From Acaricomes phytoseiuli DSM 14247 (GTDB taxonomy: Bacteria; Actinomycetota; Actinomycetes; Actinomycetales; Micrococcaceae): a DNA stretch of 64,000 nt. Positions 1 to 13,092 of this stretch are shown piece by piece (the first letter of the stretch is position 1; each line of letters opens with the position of its first letter). The stretch spans positions 62,001-126,000 of the forward strand of contig NZ_AQXM01000064.1 in NCBI RefSeq assembly GCF_000376245.1, given 5' to 3'. The notes below the pieces were generated by a model. It had not been told where the DNA came from. It saw only the letters and a program-made list of their open reading frames with translations, and did no database searches. The position numbers and the translations under genes are program-made.

Positions 1-291
1 ATCTTCACGCCGTTGTTCAGCGCCGGTATGGGGTCATTGGAGCCGAAGCTCTACTCGTACGGCTCGGCGACTCTGGGCACCGTTCAGCAGGTCGCCGGAG
101 CGGCGGGAACCGCCTTGTTCGTGGCGATCATGAGTTCCCAATCCTCTGCGGCCGCCCTGACCGGGAGCAGCGCGGAGGCGGCGACAGCGGAAGGCGTCCG
201 CTCGGCATTCATGGTCGGCGCCATCCTGTTCACGCTGACGATCGCCATCGCCTGGTTCATCCGCAAGCCGGAACCCGTCGCCGGGCACTGA
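1..291 (+). CDS. MFS transporter, C-terminal part (partial at window edge)
   Basis: Only the last 96 codons lie in the window; the frame is open to base 1, so the start is upstream. The visible part holds a hydrophobic stretch (around VAGAAGTALFVAIMSS), a loop rich in Ala and Ser, and a last membrane helix (AFMVGAILFTLTIAIAWFI) with a short basic end. The GTVQQVAGAAGTAL motif is typical of late helices in the DHA2 (EmrB/QacA, 14-helix) drug-exporter branch of the major facilitator superfamily. A proton-driven efflux pump in the cytoplasmic membrane is therefore likely, but the substrate cannot be told. It converges on pyrF and shares the hairpin at 307-374. Confidence 0.75.
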   Translation: MFTPLFSAGMGSLEPKLYSYGSATLGTVQQVAGAAGTALFVAIMSSQSSAAALTGSSAEAATAEGVRSAFMVGAILFTLTIAIAWFIRKPEPVAGH

Positions 292-306
292 CGGTTTCTG
301 CTCCCG

Positions 307-374
307 TTTTTGATGGTCTCCGTGACTTCTGATGGTCCCCGAAGGGCCTCAGAAGTCACGGAGACCATCAAAAA
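307..374. terminator. Long perfect hairpin, bidirectional terminator
   Basis: Bases 307-332 and 349-374 are perfect reverse complements (26 bp) around a 16-base loop. The left arm begins with five T and the right arm ends with five A, so each strand has a GC-containing stem followed by a U tract. It lies between the convergent MFS gene and pyrF, as expected for a shared intrinsic terminator. The stem is far longer than termination needs. Confidence 0.85.
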
Positions 375-387
375 TCAGCGGGCTGAG

Positions 388-1236
388 TCAGGCTAGTTCC
401 GCGGAGACCTTCCGGATAAGTTCGCGGATCGCGGCCGGCTCCGGGCCGGCGGCGGCGATGAGACGGCTGGCCGGGGCCAGCACCTGCGCGTAAGCTCTGC
501 CGAAGACCGTGCGCAACTCGTCCGCATCCGCTCCCTGGGCGCCCAGCCCCGGGGCCAGGATGGGCCCGTTGAACGATTCCAGCCGCAAATCGAGGTCTTC
601 CGCTGCGGATCCGATCGTCGCGCCAACCACGAGCCCTACCGGGCCCATCTCCCCGGTATCACCGGCAATGGTCTGGTTCTCGGTGACCGCCGCGGCGACG
701 ATCCCGCGCGCTACCGCGCCCTCCGGCTCGCTGCTCCCCCGGTGCTGCACGCTCATTCCTTCCGGATTGGAGGTCAGCGCCAGCACGAACACGCCGCGTC
801 CATTGCGGATAGCCAGGTCGAGCACTGGCCGCAGCGAGCCGAACCCCAGGTAGGGGCTCACCGTCAGCGCGTCAACCCGCAGCGGGGAGCCCTCGGCAAA
901 CCACGCCTCAGCATAACCGGCCATAGTCGAGCCGATATCCCCGCGCTTGGCATCGGCCACGGTGAGCAGACCGGCCTGATGCGCATCGGCAAGAACCCGT
1001 TCCAAGGCGGTGTAACCCGCCGCGCCGAAGCGCTCGAAGAAGGCGATCTGCGGCTTCACCGCGGGCACCTCAGCGACACCGGCTTCGATGAGAGTGCGGG
1101 CGAAGCGCTCCGCGGAGGCGGCGTCGTCATTTAGCCCCCACTGCCGCAACTGCTCAGGGTGCGGGTCGATGCCCAGGCACAAGCGTCCGCGTGCGGACAT
1201 CGCCTCGGCCAGGCGCCGGCCGAAGTTCTCAGGCAT
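388..1236 (-). CDS. pyrF: Orotidine-5'-phosphate decarboxylase
   Basis: Catalyses the last step of de novo UMP synthesis, decarboxylating OMP in the cytoplasm. The 282-residue protein carries the diagnostic DAKRGD motif (residues 95-100) with the catalytic Asp-Lys pair, in the [10 protein letters not shown] form of the longer type-2 enzymes of actinobacteria. [11 protein letters not shown] and the late GLGAQGAD phosphate-binding segment also fit. It is the last gene of the pyr operon. Its ATG lies inside the end of carB (8-nt overlap), which suggests translational coupling, and the operon ends at the hairpin at 307-374. Confidence 0.96.
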   Translation of the reverse strand: MPENFGRRLAEAMSARGRLCLGIDPHPEQLRQWGLNDDAASAERFARTLIEAGVAEVPAVKPQIAFFERFGAAGYTALERVLADAHQAGLLTVADAKRGDIGSTMAGYAEAWFAEGSPLRVDALTVSPYLGFGSLRPVLDLAIRNGRGVFVLALTSNPEGMSVQHRGSSEPEGAVARGIVAAAVTENQTIAGDTGEMGPVGLVVGATIGSAAEDLDLRLESFNGPILAPGLGAQGADADELRTVFGRAYAQVLAPASRLIAAAGPEPAAIRELIRKVSAELA

Positions 1237-4200
1237 CCGCTAGCTCCTCGTCTGCCCCGGCGGATTCCGGAGCGGCGGTCTCGGTGAACCGCTGCGCATG
1301 CTCCTGCAGGCTCGTCACCGACCATTCGAAGCTGCGCATCGCCTCGATCCCGAGCACCGCGACGTTGAATTCCGCCACGGTGGTGATGCAGGGAATGCCG
1401 TTGGACGTCGCTGCGGCCCGGATCTCATAGCCGTCACCACGGGCCTCACCACCGGAGGGGGTGTTGACGATCATGTCGATCTTCCCGTCGATGATGAGGT
1501 CCACGATGGTGCCCTCGCCCTCCTCGCTGACCCCTTCGCCGACTTTGCGCACCGTGGTGGTGGCGATGCCGTTCCGGTTCAGCACCTCGGCAGTGCCACC
1601 GGTCGAGCAGATATCGAAGCCGAGATCCGCGAGCCGTTTGACCGCCATGACCACCGAGCGCTTGTCCCGATTGGCGACCGAGACGAAAACCGTTCCGGAG
1701 GTGGGCAGTGCGTTATTGGCCGCCGCTTGGCTCTTCGCGAAAGCGGTGTCGAAATGCTTGTCGATGCCCATGACCTCGCCCGTGGAGCGCATCTCCGGCC
1801 CGAGCAGTGAATCCACCACGACGCCCTCGGGGGTGCGGAAGCGGCTGAAGGGCAGCACGGCTTCTTTGACCGCGACCGGGGCGGTGGCCGGCAGAGCTGC
1901 GCCGTCACCGGAATCCGGTAGCAGCCCGATATGCCGCAGCTGCGAGATCGTCTGGCCCGTGCCGATGAGTGCGGCTGCTTTGGCCAGCTGCACCCCGGTG
2001 GCCTTCGAGACGAAAGGCACCGTCCGCGAAGCCCTGGGATTGGCTTCCAAGACGTAAAGCACATCCGAGGCCAGGGCGAACTGGATATTGATCAGCCCAC
2101 GCACACCGACGCCTTCGGCGATCGCCGCGGTGGCGTTACGGACCCGCTCCACGACCGGCGCGCCGAGCGTCAGCGGCGGCAGCACGCAAGCGGAGTCGCC
2201 CGAGTGCACCCCGGCTTCTTCGATATGCTCCATGACCCCGCCGATGTACAGCTCCTGGCCGTCATAGAGGGCGTCGACGTCGATTTCGATAGCGTCTTCC
2301 AGGAAGCGATCGATGAGCACCGGGTGATCCTCGGTGATCTCCGTGGCTTTGGCGATGTAGCGGGAGAGCTGGGCCTCGTCGTAGACGATCTCCATGCCCC
2401 GGCCGCCCAGGACGTAAGAGGGCCGGACCAGCACCGGGTAACCGATCTCTTCGGCGATCCGGCGGGCGTCTTCGAAGGAGACCGCAGTGCCGTTCTTCGG
2501 CGCTACGAGGCCCGCGTTCTGCAGCACCCGGGCGAACTGCCCACGATGTTCGGCCAGATCGATCGCCTCCGGGGAGGTGCCGAGCACCGGGATCCCGGCC
2601 GCGGCCAGCTCACCGGCCAGCTTCAGCGGGGTCTGGCCGCCGAGCTGGACGAACACGCCCATGACTCCTCCGGTACGCTCTTCCGCCGCAACGACTTCCA
2701 GAACGTCCTCGAGGGTCAAGGGCTCGAAGTACAACCGGGTGGAGACGTCGTAATCCGTAGAGACCGTCTCCGGATTGCAATTGACCATGACGGTCTCATA
2801 ACCCAGCTGGCGCAGCGCCATCGAGGCGTGCACGCAGGAGTAATCGAACTCGATACCCTGGCCGATCCGGTTGGGCCCGGAGCCGAGGATAATGATCGAC
2901 GGCTTCTCGTGCAGGGCGATCTCATCCTCCTCATCGTAGGAGGAGTAGTGGTAGGGCGTGTACGCGGCGAATTCGGCCGCGCAGGTATCAACGGTCTTAT
3001 AGACCGGGCGGACGCCCAGGGCCTGCCGCACTCCGCGCACCACGGCTTCGGTGCTGTGCGTGAGCTTGGCGATCTGGCCGTCGGAGAATCCGTGCCGCTT
3101 CGCTTTGCGCAGGAGTTCAGCATTGAGCGCCCCGGAGCCCGCAGCGGAGACCCCGCGCAGTTCGGTGGCGATCTCGTTGAGCAGCTGCAGCTGGTCCAGG
3201 TACCAGGGGTCGATCCCGGTGGCCTGGTACAGCTCTTCGACGCTGGCCCCGCCGGCCAGCGCCTGCTGCACCTGCCCCAGCCGCTGAGCCGTCGGGCGCT
3301 TCACCTGCTCCAGCAGATCCGGCAGCCAGCCGGCCCTACCCGCGTACTCCGGGTACACCGGCTCGAAATCGAACTCTGCGCCCTTCTGCTCCAGGGACCG
3401 CAGCGCTTTCTGCAGCGCCTCGGTGAAGTTCCGGCCGATCGCCATCGCCTCGCCCACGGATTTCATGGTGGTGGTCAGCGTGGGGTCCGCCGCCGGGAAT
3501 TTCTCGAAGGCGAACCGCGGAACCTTGACGACCACGTAGTCCAGGGTCGGCTCGAAGCTCGCCAGGGTCTTCTGCGTGATGTCGTTCGGGATCTCGTCCA
3601 GGGTGTAGCCTAGGGAGAGCTTGGTGGCGATCTTGGCGATCGGGAAACCCGTGGCTTTCGACGCCAGCGCCGAGGACCTGGAGACCCGCGGGTTCATCTC
3701 GATGACCACGATCCGCCCGGTATCGGGCTCTACCGCGAATTGGATATTGCAGCCGCCGGTATCCACGCCGACTTCACGGATCACCGCGATGGAGATATCC
3801 CGGAGCCGCTGGTATTCGCGGTCGGTGAGCGTCATCGCTGGAGCCACCGTGATCGAATCTCCAGTGTGCACGCCCACCGGGTCGAGATTTTCGATGGAGC
3901 AGACCACCACGACGTTGTCGTTGCGGTCCCGCATCATCTCGAGCTCGTACTCTTTCCAGCCCAGGATGCTCTCTTCGAGGAGTACTTCCGAGGTGGGGCT
4001 GTACTGCAGCCCGGCACCGGCGATCCGGCGCAGATCCGCTTCGTCGTAGGCGAGCCCGGAGCCCAGGCCGCCCATGGTGAAAGAGGGCCGCACGACAAGC
4101 GGATAGCCGAGGTCAGCGGCAGCGGTCAGCGTCTCGTCCATGGTGTGCACGATGTGGGAGCGCGCGGATTCGGCGCCACAGCGCTCCACGACACCCTTGA

Positions 4201-4594
4201 ACTTCTCCCGATCCTCACCGAGCTCGATCGCTTCGATATTGGCGCCGATCAGCTCCACGCCGTATTTCTCCAGCACCCCGTTCTTATCCAGGGCGATGGC
4301 GGTGTTGAGCGCGGTCTGGCCGCCCAGGGTCGGCAGCACCGCATCGGGGCGCTCTTTGGCGATGATGCGCTCCACGACCTCGGGGGTAATCGGCTCGACA
4401 TAGGTGGCGTCCGCGAATTCCGGATCGGTCATGATCGTCGCCGGATTGGAGTTGACCAGGATCACTCGGAGGCCTTCCTCCTTGAGCACGCGCAATGCCT
4501 GGGTTCCGGAGTAGTCGAATTCGGCGGCCTGCCCGATGACGATCGGCCCGGAGCCAATCACCAGAACAGAGCGAAGATCATCTCGTTTAGACAT
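1229..4594 (-). CDS. carB: Carbamoyl-phosphate synthase large subunit
   Basis: Makes carbamoyl phosphate from bicarbonate, ATP and ammonia tunnelled from CarA, feeding both pyrimidine and arginine synthesis. The 1121 residues show two tandem ATP-grasp halves, each starting with a GSGPIVIGQ or [10 protein letters not shown] type motif (residues about 13 and 580). A C-terminal MGS-like allosteric domain includes [10 protein letters not shown] and the [15 protein letters not shown] segment. Length is normal for the family. The start codon overlaps the carA stop by one base (TGATG). Confidence 0.98.
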   Translation of the reverse strand: MSKRDDLRSVLVIGSGPIVIGQAAEFDYSGTQALRVLKEEGLRVILVNSNPATIMTDPEFADATYVEPITPEVVERIIAKERPDAVLPTLGGQTALNTAIALDKNGVLEKYGVELIGANIEAIELGEDREKFKGVVERCGAESARSHIVHTMDETLTAAADLGYPLVVRPSFTMGGLGSGLAYDEADLRRIAGAGLQYSPTSEVLLEESILGWKEYELEMMRDRNDNVVVVCSIENLDPVGVHTGDSITVAPAMTLTDREYQRLRDISIAVIREVGVDTGGCNIQFAVEPDTGRIVVIEMNPRVSRSSALASKATGFPIAKIATKLSLGYTLDEIPNDITQKTLASFEPTLDYVVVKVPRFAFEKFPAADPTLTTTMKSVGEAMAIGRNFTEALQKALRSLEQKGAEFDFEPVYPEYAGRAGWLPDLLEQVKRPTAQRLGQVQQALAGGASVEELYQATGIDPWYLDQLQLLNEIATELRGVSAAGSGALNAELLRKAKRHGFSDGQIAKLTHSTEAVVRGVRQALGVRPVYKTVDTCAAEFAAYTPYHYSSYDEEDEIALHEKPSIIILGSGPNRIGQGIEFDYSCVHASMALRQLGYETVMVNCNPETVSTDYDVSTRLYFEPLTLEDVLEVVAAEERTGGVMGVFVQLGGQTPLKLAGELAAAGIPVLGTSPEAIDLAEHRGQFARVLQNAGLVAPKNGTAVSFEDARRIAEEIGYPVLVRPSYVLGGRGMEIVYDEAQLSRYIAKATEITEDHPVLIDRFLEDAIEIDVDALYDGQELYIGGVMEHIEEAGVHSGDSACVLPPLTLGAPVVERVRNATAAIAEGVGVRGLINIQFALASDVLYVLEANPRASRTVPFVSKATGVQLAKAAALIGTGQTISQLRHIGLLPDSGDGAALPATAPVAVKEAVLPFSRFRTPEGVVVDSLLGPEMRSTGEVMGIDKHFDTAFAKSQAAANNALPTSGTVFVSVANRDKRSVVMAVKRLADLGFDICSTGGTAEVLNRNGIATTTVRKVGEGVSEEGEGTIVDLIIDGKIDMIVNTPSGGEARGDGYEIRAAATSNGIPCITTVAEFNVAVLGIEAMRSFEWSVTSLQEHAQRFTETAAPESAGADEELADA

Positions 4595-5841
4595 CAGTGT
4601 GCTTCCTCATCATGCTGCTCGCGCCCATCTTTCTCCGGCTTCTCCTGGAGTTCCTTCTGCTCTTCCATGAGGTCGATGAAGCGGTCGAAAAGATACGCTG
4701 AATCATGCGGCCCGGCGGCGGCCTCGGGGTGGTACTGCACTGAGAACGCCGGGATATCCAGGCAGCGCAGGCCTTCGACGACATCGTCATTGAGACTGAT
4801 GTGGCTCACTTCCACCCGGCCGAACCTGGCTTCCGGTGCGTCGCTGATGCGCTCTTTGGGCGCGTCCACCGCGAAGCCGTGATTCTGCGAGGTGATCTCC
4901 ACCCGACCGGTGGCTTTGTCCAGCACCGGCTGGTTGATACCGCGGTGCCCGTAGCGCAGTTTGTAGGTGCCGAAGCCCAGGGCCCGGCCCAGGATCTGGT
5001 TGCCGAAGCAGATGCCGAAGAACGGGAACCCCGCTTCCAGTACTTTGCGCAGCAGTGCCACCTGGTCATCAGCGGTGGCCGGATCGCCGGGGCCGTTGGA
5101 CATGAACACCCCGTCCGGGGCGAGTTCCCGGATCTGCTCGAAATCCGCGGTGGCCGGCAGCACATGCACCTCGACCCCGCGCTCCGCGAAGCGCTGCGGG
5201 GTCATCGACTTGATGCCCAGATCCAGCGCCGCGATGCGCCAGCGGGGCTCGCTGCCGCCCTCGGCGTCTTCCCAGCCGTGCTCGGCGGGCGAAACCACAT
5301 AAGGTTCGGTCACGCTCACTTCTTCGGCGAGGCGGGCACCTTCCATCGGCTCGGCGGCAGTGACCTCGGCGAGCAGTTCGGCATCGCTCTTACCTGCCAG
5401 GGCCTCACCGGAGAAGATTCCGGCGCGCATGGCGCCACGCTCGCGCAGATGTCGGGTGACCGCGCGGGTATCGATGCCGTGGATGCCGATGATCCCCTGC
5501 TCGTCCAGCTCTTCATCGAGGCTGCGCTGGGACCGCCAGTTCGACGGCCTCCGTGCAGGGTCCCGCACGATATATCCCGCCACCCAGATCCGCCGGGACT
5601 CGGCATCGTCGTCGTTCACACCGGTGTTGCCGATATGCGGCGCGGTCTGGACGACCAGCTGCCGGGCGTAGGAGGGGTCGGTGATGGTCTCCTGGTAACC
5701 GGTCATCCCGGTGGCGAAGACCGCCTCGCCCAGGGCAGTGCCACGGGCGCCGTAAGCGTAACCGTCGAACTTCCGGCCGTCTTCCAGGAGCAGCACCGCC
5801 CGGCTGGCGGCCTCCGGTGCGGTTGTCGTCTCGCTCGTCAT
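4594..5841 (-). CDS. carA: Carbamoyl-phosphate synthase small (glutaminase) subunit
   Basis: Class I glutamine amidotransferase that supplies ammonia to CarB. The 415-residue protein has the CarA N-terminal domain ([15 protein letters not shown]) and a GATase domain with the nucleophile Cys278 in FFGICFGNQ and the catalytic His-Glu in QYHPEAAAG. Asn follows the nucleophile loop where many relatives have His. The C-terminus adds a short charged tail. It overlaps the upstream membrane-protein gene by 4 nt (ATGA) and carB by one base. Confidence 0.97.
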   Translation of the reverse strand: MTSETTTAPEAASRAVLLLEDGRKFDGYAYGARGTALGEAVFATGMTGYQETITDPSYARQLVVQTAPHIGNTGVNDDDAESRRIWVAGYIVRDPARRPSNWRSQRSLDEELDEQGIIGIHGIDTRAVTRHLRERGAMRAGIFSGEALAGKSDAELLAEVTAAEPMEGARLAEEVSVTEPYVVSPAEHGWEDAEGGSEPRWRIAALDLGIKSMTPQRFAERGVEVHVLPATADFEQIRELAPDGVFMSNGPGDPATADDQVALLRKVLEAGFPFFGICFGNQILGRALGFGTYKLRYGHRGINQPVLDKATGRVEITSQNHGFAVDAPKERISDAPEARFGRVEVSHISLNDDVVEGLRCLDIPAFSVQYHPEAAAGPHDSAYLFDRFIDLMEEQKELQEKPEKDGREQHDEEAH

Positions 5842-6422
5842 CTCAGATTCTCCTCATCGGATGCGGTCGCCGTTCCCGGCTGACTGCCGTACCGGTCTAG
5901 TAATTCCTGGCAGGCCTCCACCAGCGCGCTGCGCTCGACCGCGCGCCGCAACCGGAAGCCCGTGTCTAGATTCTGCCGGCGGTCTTCGCCGTCACTCAGC
6001 TCCCAGGTCACCACGACGATTCCGTCGCGTTCCACGAACTTCCCGGCCATCCCCGCCTCGGTGCGCATTTCCCTGAGGGTCTGCGCAGGAATGAACAGAT
6101 CGGAGGCACCGGAGCGCCGGATCAGGACCCCTGCTGATCCTAGGCCCGGTGCGGCCTCCTGCCCAGGGTGTATTTCCAGATCCGCGGTGGTCCGCAGGCC
6201 CAGGCCCCGGGCGGCGATCCGGTCCAGCCAGTCGCCTTCGGTCGTGGTTGTGACGTACTGGCCTTCGAAGCTGTGCTGCGGGGCACCGAGCTCCGGCACG
6301 GCGGGCAGCTCTGGCAGCAGAGCGCTCTGCCGGTTCATCCGGTTGCGCCAGCCCAGCCAGAACAGAATGAACAGCGCTGCCAGCGGGATCAAGAGCAGCA
6401 GTGCCGGGCCTACGCGTTCCAT
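5838..6422 (-). CDS. Membrane-anchored PH-like domain protein of the pyr operon
   Basis: A 194-residue protein of unknown biochemical role. The open frame runs further upstream, but that part only mirrors pyrC; I start at the ATG at 6420-6422, giving [25 protein letters not shown], one N-terminal membrane helix then a basic anchor. The remainder is soluble and beta-rich with Trp, Arg and Gly spaced as in the PH-like (YqeB-type) proteins that actinobacteria keep between pyrC and carA. It overlaps pyrC by 13 nt and carA by 4 nt, so it is co-translated with the pathway. A role in pyrimidine metabolism is only suggested by position. Confidence 0.8.
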   Translation of the reverse strand: MERVGPALLLLIPLAALFILFWLGWRNRMNRQSALLPELPAVPELGAPQHSFEGQYVTTTTEGDWLDRIAARGLGLRTTADLEIHPGQEAAPGLGSAGVLIRRSGASDLFIPAQTLREMRTEAGMAGKFVERDGIVVVTWELSDGEDRRQNLDTGFRLRRAVERSALVEACQELLDRYGSQPGTATASDEENLR

Positions 6423-7780
6423 GACCCCGCCTTCATCGTCGAAACAGCCGAGGCCGTCGCCCGCGGCGCGGCCAGCTCGGCATCGCGCACCGTGGCGTGA
6501 CCCGCCCAGAACGTGGCTTCCACCCGGCCGGGCAGCTCCATCCCCCGGAAAGGCGAGTTGCGCCCCTTGGTCGCCATCCGCTCCGGAACGACTTCCTGGC
6601 GCGCGGCCGGGTCGACGAGCACCAGATGCGCAGGTTCGCCGACCTCCAGCGCGCCGCCCTGCCAGGGCAGCTGGCCGATTCGCGCGGGCCGTTGGGACAT
6701 CGCCGCGGCGATCTGCGCCCAGTCCATCAGACCGGTTTCGAGCATCGCGTGCTGAACCACGGAGAGCGCGGTCTCCAAGCCGGTCATCCCCATCGCCGCC
6801 TGCGACCATTCGCATTCCTTGGCCTCGGCCGGGTGCGGTGCGTGATCCGTGGCCACGATATCGATGGTGCCATCGGCCAGGGCGGCCCGCAGAGCGAGCA
6901 CATCCTCTCCGGTGCGCAGAGGCGGGTTGACCTTGTACACCGGGTCGTAGCTGCGCACCAGCTCATCGGTGAGCAGCAGGTGATGCGGGGTGACCTCCGC
7001 GGTGACCGCGATGCCCCTGGCCTTGGCCCAGCGCACGATCTCCACGCTGCCCGCGGTGGAGACATGGCACAGATGCACCCGGGAGCCGACGTGCTGAGCC
7101 AGAAGCACATCCCGGGCAATGATCGCCTCCTCCGCGACCGCCGGCCAACCCGGCAGCCCAAGCACCGAGGAGACCTGCCCCTCGTGCATCTGCGCGCCTT
7201 GGGTCAGCCGGGGCTCCTGGGCGTGCTGGGCGATGACCCCGTTAAAGGCCTTCACATATTCCAGGGCCCGGCGCATCAGCACTGGATCGGAAACGCAGAT
7301 GCCGTCATCGGAGAAGACACGCACCCGGGCCTGGGAACCGGCCATCGCAGCGAGGTCGGCAAGGCGCTCCCCCGCCAGACCCACGGTCACCGCGCCTACC
7401 GGGCGCACTTCGGTCCAGCCCGCTTCGTGGCCGAGCCGGTACACCTGCTCCACCACGCCCGCGGTATCCGCCACGAGACTGCTGTTGGCCATGGCGTGCA
7501 CCGCGGTGAATCCGCCCCGGGCCGCGGACTGGGAACCGGTGAGCACTGTCTCGGCGTCTTCCCGGCCGGGTTCGCGCAGATGCGTGTGCAGGTCCACCAG
7601 ACCGGGCAGTGCCACGAGCCCGTCGGCGTCGATCACGGTGGCGCCGCCGGCCTCCAGGCCGGTGCCCCGCTGCCGGATCTGGCCATCTTCCATTAGAAGA
7701 TCGGCACGACCGGCGCCGAGCAGATCCGCTCCTCGGATCAAGTACCGCTGCTGATCGGCTGTGGGTTCCGTCATGATCAT
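6410..7780 (-). CDS. pyrC: Dihydroorotase
   Basis: Zinc amidohydrolase that cyclises N-carbamoyl-aspartate to dihydroorotate, third step of UMP synthesis. The 456 residues contain the metal motif [11 protein letters not shown] near residue 60, further His ligands in [11 protein letters not shown] and [11 protein letters not shown], and the catalytic Asp in [10 protein letters not shown]. Length and motifs match type-I bacterial PyrC. It overlaps pyrB by 4 nt at its start and the membrane-protein gene by 13 nt at its end. Confidence 0.96.
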   Translation of the reverse strand: MIMTEPTADQQRYLIRGADLLGAGRADLLMEDGQIRQRGTGLEAGGATVIDADGLVALPGLVDLHTHLREPGREDAETVLTGSQSAARGGFTAVHAMANSSLVADTAGVVEQVYRLGHEAGWTEVRPVGAVTVGLAGERLADLAAMAGSQARVRVFSDDGICVSDPVLMRRALEYVKAFNGVIAQHAQEPRLTQGAQMHEGQVSSVLGLPGWPAVAEEAIIARDVLLAQHVGSRVHLCHVSTAGSVEIVRWAKARGIAVTAEVTPHHLLLTDELVRSYDPVYKVNPPLRTGEDVLALRAALADGTIDIVATDHAPHPAEAKECEWSQAAMGMTGLETALSVVQHAMLETGLMDWAQIAAAMSQRPARIGQLPWQGGALEVGEPAHLVLVDPAARQEVVPERMATKGRNSPFRGMELPGRVEATFWAGHATVRDAELAAPRATASAVSTMKAGSWNA

Positions 7781-8805
7781 GCCTCCTGAGTTCCGGGAGC
7801 CAGCTGCACCGCAGCCGGAGTTCCGCCAGTTGTCACGGCCGGTGCCAGGCCCCCGCTCAACAGCAGATACAACACCGCCATGCGCACGGAGACTCCGTTG
7901 CTGACCTGTTCGCGCACCGTGGAGCGCGGGGAGTCAGCCGCTGCTGAGGAGATCTCCAGCCCGCGGTTCATCGGCCCGGGGTGCATCACGATGGCCTCCG
8001 GGTTCTCGGCCAGCAGCTGCGCCAGACGGGTGTCGTCGAGCCCCCATAGTCGGGAGTACTCCCGTTCGGAAGGGAAGAACGCCGCGTTCATACGCTCGCC
8101 CTGGACGCGGAGCATCATCACCACGTCCGGGCCGGCGGCCAGGGCTCGGTCGAGATCGTAGTCGATGCTGCAGGGCCAGCTCTCCGCACCCACGGGCAAC
8201 AGAGTCGGCGGGGCGACCAGGGTGACCTCCGCCCCCAGTGCGGGCAGCAGCCAAGTATTGGACCGGGCCACCCTGGAGTGCAGCACATCTCCGACGATCA
8301 CCACCCGGAGCCCGGAAAGATCACTGCCCACCGGGTCGACTCCCCTGCTGCGCGCCCAGTACCTGCGCATCGTGAAAGCATCGAGCAGGGCCTGGGTGGG
8401 GTGCTCGTGCGTGCCGTCACCGGCATTGACCACCGAGGCGTCGATCCAGTCCGAGGCGGCCAGCCGGTGCGCGGCCCCGGAGCTGGGGTGCCGGATCACC
8501 ACGGCATCGGCCCCGATGGCCTCGAGCGTCTGCGCGGTGTCCTTGAGCGATTCGCCTTTGGACACCGAGGATCCTTTGGCCGCGAAATTGATGACATCGG
8601 CGCTGAGCCGTTTCGCGGCGGCTTCGAAGGACACCCGGGTGCGCGTTGAATCCTCGAAGAAGAGGTTGACCACGGTGCGACCCCTCAGAGCGGGGAGTTT
8701 CTTGACTTCCTGCTCGGTCACCCGGGCCATTTCCTCAGCGGTGTCGAGGATCTGCCGGGCCGCGGCGCCGTCGAGATCCGCGGTGGAGAGAAGGTGCCGG
8801 ATCAT
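7777..8805 (-). CDS. pyrB: Aspartate carbamoyltransferase catalytic subunit
   Basis: Condenses carbamoyl phosphate with aspartate, the committed pyrimidine step. The 342-residue chain has the carbamoyl-phosphate loop STRTR (residues 53-57, in [12 protein letters not shown]), [11 protein letters not shown], and the C-terminal HPGPMNRG motif. No regulatory PyrI gene is visible, as usual in actinobacteria; control is expected through PyrR. It overlaps pyrR and pyrC by 4 nt each. Confidence 0.97.
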   Translation of the reverse strand: MIRHLLSTADLDGAAARQILDTAEEMARVTEQEVKKLPALRGRTVVNLFFEDSTRTRVSFEAAAKRLSADVINFAAKGSSVSKGESLKDTAQTLEAIGADAVVIRHPSSGAAHRLAASDWIDASVVNAGDGTHEHPTQALLDAFTMRRYWARSRGVDPVGSDLSGLRVVIVGDVLHSRVARSNTWLLPALGAEVTLVAPPTLLPVGAESWPCSIDYDLDRALAAGPDVVMMLRVQGERMNAAFFPSEREYSRLWGLDDTRLAQLLAENPEAIVMHPGPMNRGLEISSAAADSPRSTVREQVSNGVSVRMAVLYLLLSGGLAPAVTTGGTPAAVQLAPGTQEA

Positions 8806-9437
8806 CGGCCGCCCTCATCGCTGGCAGTAGTACTGGCAGAAGCAGCAGCGGGGCCGTAGATCATGACGTTCTCCACCCCGGCATCGGTTTCAGCCAGCTG
8901 CACCTGGACGCGCTCGGCCTGGGACGTCGGCAGGTTCTTGCCGACATGGTCGGCGCGGATCGGCAGCTCGCGATGGCCCCGGTCCACGAGCACGGCGAGT
9001 CGGACCGCACGGGGCCGGCCGAGATCCACGATGGCATCCAGGGCGGCGCGGATGGTCCGGCCCGAATAGAGAACATCGTCGACGAGCACCACGGTCTTGC
9101 CGTCGATGCCGCCGGCGGGCACTTGGGTGCGCTGCGGCGCGCGGGTCGGCTGACGGGAGAGGTCGTCACGGAACATCGTGACATCGAGCTGGCCGGTGGC
9201 GCGCTCCGGATCGAATCCTGGCTCGGTGCCGGCGATCTTCGCCGCGAGCCGAATCGCCAGCGGGTAGCCCCGCCGCGGGATGCCCAAGAGCAGCAACTGC
9301 TCGGGGCCTTTATTGGACTCCAGGATCTCGTGAGCTATCCGGGTCAGCGCACGGTCGATATCCGCGCTGCCGAGGACCACACGGCCTGGAACGGCTTCTG
9401 GTGCAGCAGGCTCGCCTGCTGTCGATGCACTCATCAT
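8802..9437 (-). CDS. pyrR: PyrR, pyrimidine operon RNA-binding regulator / uracil phosphoribosyltransferase
   Basis: First gene of the pyr operon. PyrR binds a conserved loop in pyr mRNA when UMP or UTP is plentiful and can also make UMP from uracil and PRPP. The 211-residue protein carries the PRPP-binding loop [13 protein letters not shown] (116-128) and [12 protein letters not shown]. Two Met codons open the frame (9437 and 9434). The first 17 or so residues are a low-complexity extension. A PyrR-box-like RNA motif lies at 9455-9468. Confidence 0.95.
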   Translation of the reverse strand: MMSASTAGEPAAPEAVPGRVVLGSADIDRALTRIAHEILESNKGPEQLLLLGIPRRGYPLAIRLAAKIAGTEPGFDPERATGQLDVTMFRDDLSRQPTRAPQRTQVPAGGIDGKTVVLVDDVLYSGRTIRAALDAIVDLGRPRAVRLAVLVDRGHRELPIRADHVGKNLPTSQAERVQVQLAETDAGVENVMIYGPAAASASTTASDEGGR

Positions 9438-9454
9438 GCCGATGCCCCCTTCCC

Positions 9455-9468
9455 CGCCTCACAGGACG
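9455..9468 (-). promoter_or_regulatory. Putative PyrR-binding RNA motif in the pyrR leader
   Basis: On the minus strand the leader reads CGTCCTGTGAGGCG. The PyrR recognition loop of Gram-positive bacteria is ARUCCNGNGAGGYU; 12 of 14 positions agree. The motif ends 18 nt before the pyrR start and directly abuts the purine-rich GGGGAAGGGGG stretch likely to serve as ribosome binding site. Binding would block translation, as reported for mycobacterial PyrR. I see no terminator stem with a U tract in the 88-nt leader, so translational control is more likely than attenuation. Confidence 0.6.
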
Positions 9469-9525
9469 GAATTAAAGGATGATCTGCCGCAAGAAATGTA
9501 CCACGATGCCGCTGATGCCAGCAGC

Positions 9526-9984
9526 TCAGGCGAGCAGGGTCGGTTTGATTTCCTGGAGTCTGCCGAGCAGGCCGTTGACGAACTGAGGCGAATCATCGGT
9601 GGACAGAGTGCGCGCCAGCTGCACCGCCTCGCTGACCGCCACCGGATCCGGAACCTCATCGTTGTAGAGCAGCTCCCAGGCCCCGACCCGGAGGATGATC
9701 CGGTCCACATTGGGCATCCGGTCCAGGGTCCAGCCCTGGGCGTAGGTCTGCAGGAACTCGTCGATGGCGGTCTGCCGCTCCGCCAGCCCGGCAAGGATCT
9801 GCTCGGTGTAGGGGTTGATGACCTGCTCGGTGCTCTCACGCCGGCGCTGCAGGACTTCCTCCGCCGGGCAGGAACGCTGTTCGGCTTCAAAGAGAACCTC
9901 AACCGCTCTGCGACGGGCCTTGGAGCGGGCGCTGTTGCCGGTGGCCGGTTTCTTCGCCTCTTCTGTTTCTGTCGGTTCTGTCAC
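9526..9984 (-). CDS. nusB: Transcription antitermination factor NusB
   Basis: Binds boxA RNA with NusE (S10) during rRNA antitermination. The 152-residue protein has the NusB core from SARSKARRRAVEVLFEAEQR through LDRMPNVDRIILRVGAWELL and VAVSEAVQLARTLSTDDSPQFVNGLL, the usual all-helical fold. A short acidic/threonine N-terminal extension precedes it. It begins 2 nt after efp ends, so the two are one transcript. Confidence 0.95.
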   Translation of the reverse strand: MTEPTETEEAKKPATGNSARSKARRRAVEVLFEAEQRSCPAEEVLQRRRESTEQVINPYTEQILAGLAERQTAIDEFLQTYAQGWTLDRMPNVDRIILRVGAWELLYNDEVPDPVAVSEAVQLARTLSTDDSPQFVNGLLGRLQEIKPTLLA

Positions 9985-9986
9985 GG

Positions 9987-10550
9987 TCAGTCGTTGACCC
10001 GGCCGAGGTAGCTGCCGTCGCGGGTGTCGACCTTGACCCTGGTGCCCTGCTCGACGAACAACGGCACCTGGATCTCGTAGCCGGTTTCCAGGGTTGCCGG
10101 CTTGGTGCCGGCAGAGGAGCGGTCGCCTTGCAGACCCGGCTCGGCGTACGTGATGGTCAGCACTACCGAAGGCGGCATATCGAGGTAGAGCGGGGTGCCT
10201 TCGTGCAGGGCGATGGTGACGTTCTGGTTCTCCAGCATGAAGTTCACCGCGTCGCCGACGACGGTTCCGGGCACCGTGATTTGGTCATAATCCTGGGTGT
10301 CCATGAAGACGAAGTCATCGCCGTCCTGGTACAGGTACTGGTAGTCCCCGCGGTCCACCGTAGCGGTGTCGATCTTGGCACCGGCGTTGAAGGTCTTATC
10401 CACTACTTTGCCGGAGAGGATGTTCCGGATCTTGGTGCGGACGAAGGCGCCGCCTTTGCCGGGCTTCACATGCTGGAATTCGATGACGTTCCACAACTGG
10501 CCGTCGAGATTCAGGACCGTTCCGTTCTTGATGTCGTTTGTGGTCGCCAC
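9987..10550 (-). CDS. efp: Elongation factor P
   Basis: Relieves ribosome stalling at polyproline stretches. The 187-residue protein starts (V/M)[12 protein letters not shown], the conserved EF-P N-terminus. I choose the GTG at 10548-10550, preceded by AGGAG at 7 nt, over the ATG at 10565, which would add five non-conserved residues. The KOW domain carries the P-site loop KPGKGGAF with Lys32 at the tip, the position modified or left bare depending on lineage. Two OB domains follow. A consensus-like promoter lies at 10660-10687. Confidence 0.96.
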   Translation of the reverse strand: MATTNDIKNGTVLNLDGQLWNVIEFQHVKPGKGGAFVRTKIRNILSGKVVDKTFNAGAKIDTATVDRGDYQYLYQDGDDFVFMDTQDYDQITVPGTVVGDAVNFMLENQNVTIALHEGTPLYLDMPPSVVLTITYAEPGLQGDRSSAGTKPATLETGYEIQVPLFVEQGTRVKVDTRDGSYLGRVND

Positions 10551-10659
10551 AGTTGTCTCCTGCACTCTCCTGATCGCACCCGGCTTCGCTGAGCCCGGGA
10601 TCGTGGGTTTTCCGGTTCTGGCTGCCGGCCTCGCCGGAGCTTGTCAAAAATCAGCAATC

Positions 10660-10687
10660 ATTCTACCGGGTTCCTGCGGCCGTTCAA
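10660..10687 (-). promoter_or_regulatory. Likely housekeeping promoter for efp-nusB
   Basis: On the minus strand TTGAAC (10687-10682) is followed by 16 nt and TAGAAT (10665-10660), close to the sigma-A consensus. This gives a leader of about 100 nt before efp that contains a CCCGG...CCGGG hairpin. Confidence 0.5.
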
Positions 10688-10734
10688 TGCCACCGCCCAG
10701 GGCCGCTGGATGACGACCGGGTCGAGCAGTCGGA

Positions 10735-13088
<2,354 letters not shown>

Positions 13089-13092
<4 letters not shown>

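Noticed and set aside
1931-3613. 560-codon open frame on the plus strand inside carB
   Set aside because: It is exactly antisense to carB; composition is Arg/Gly/His-rich and low in hydrophobic cores, as expected for a high-GC antisense frame.
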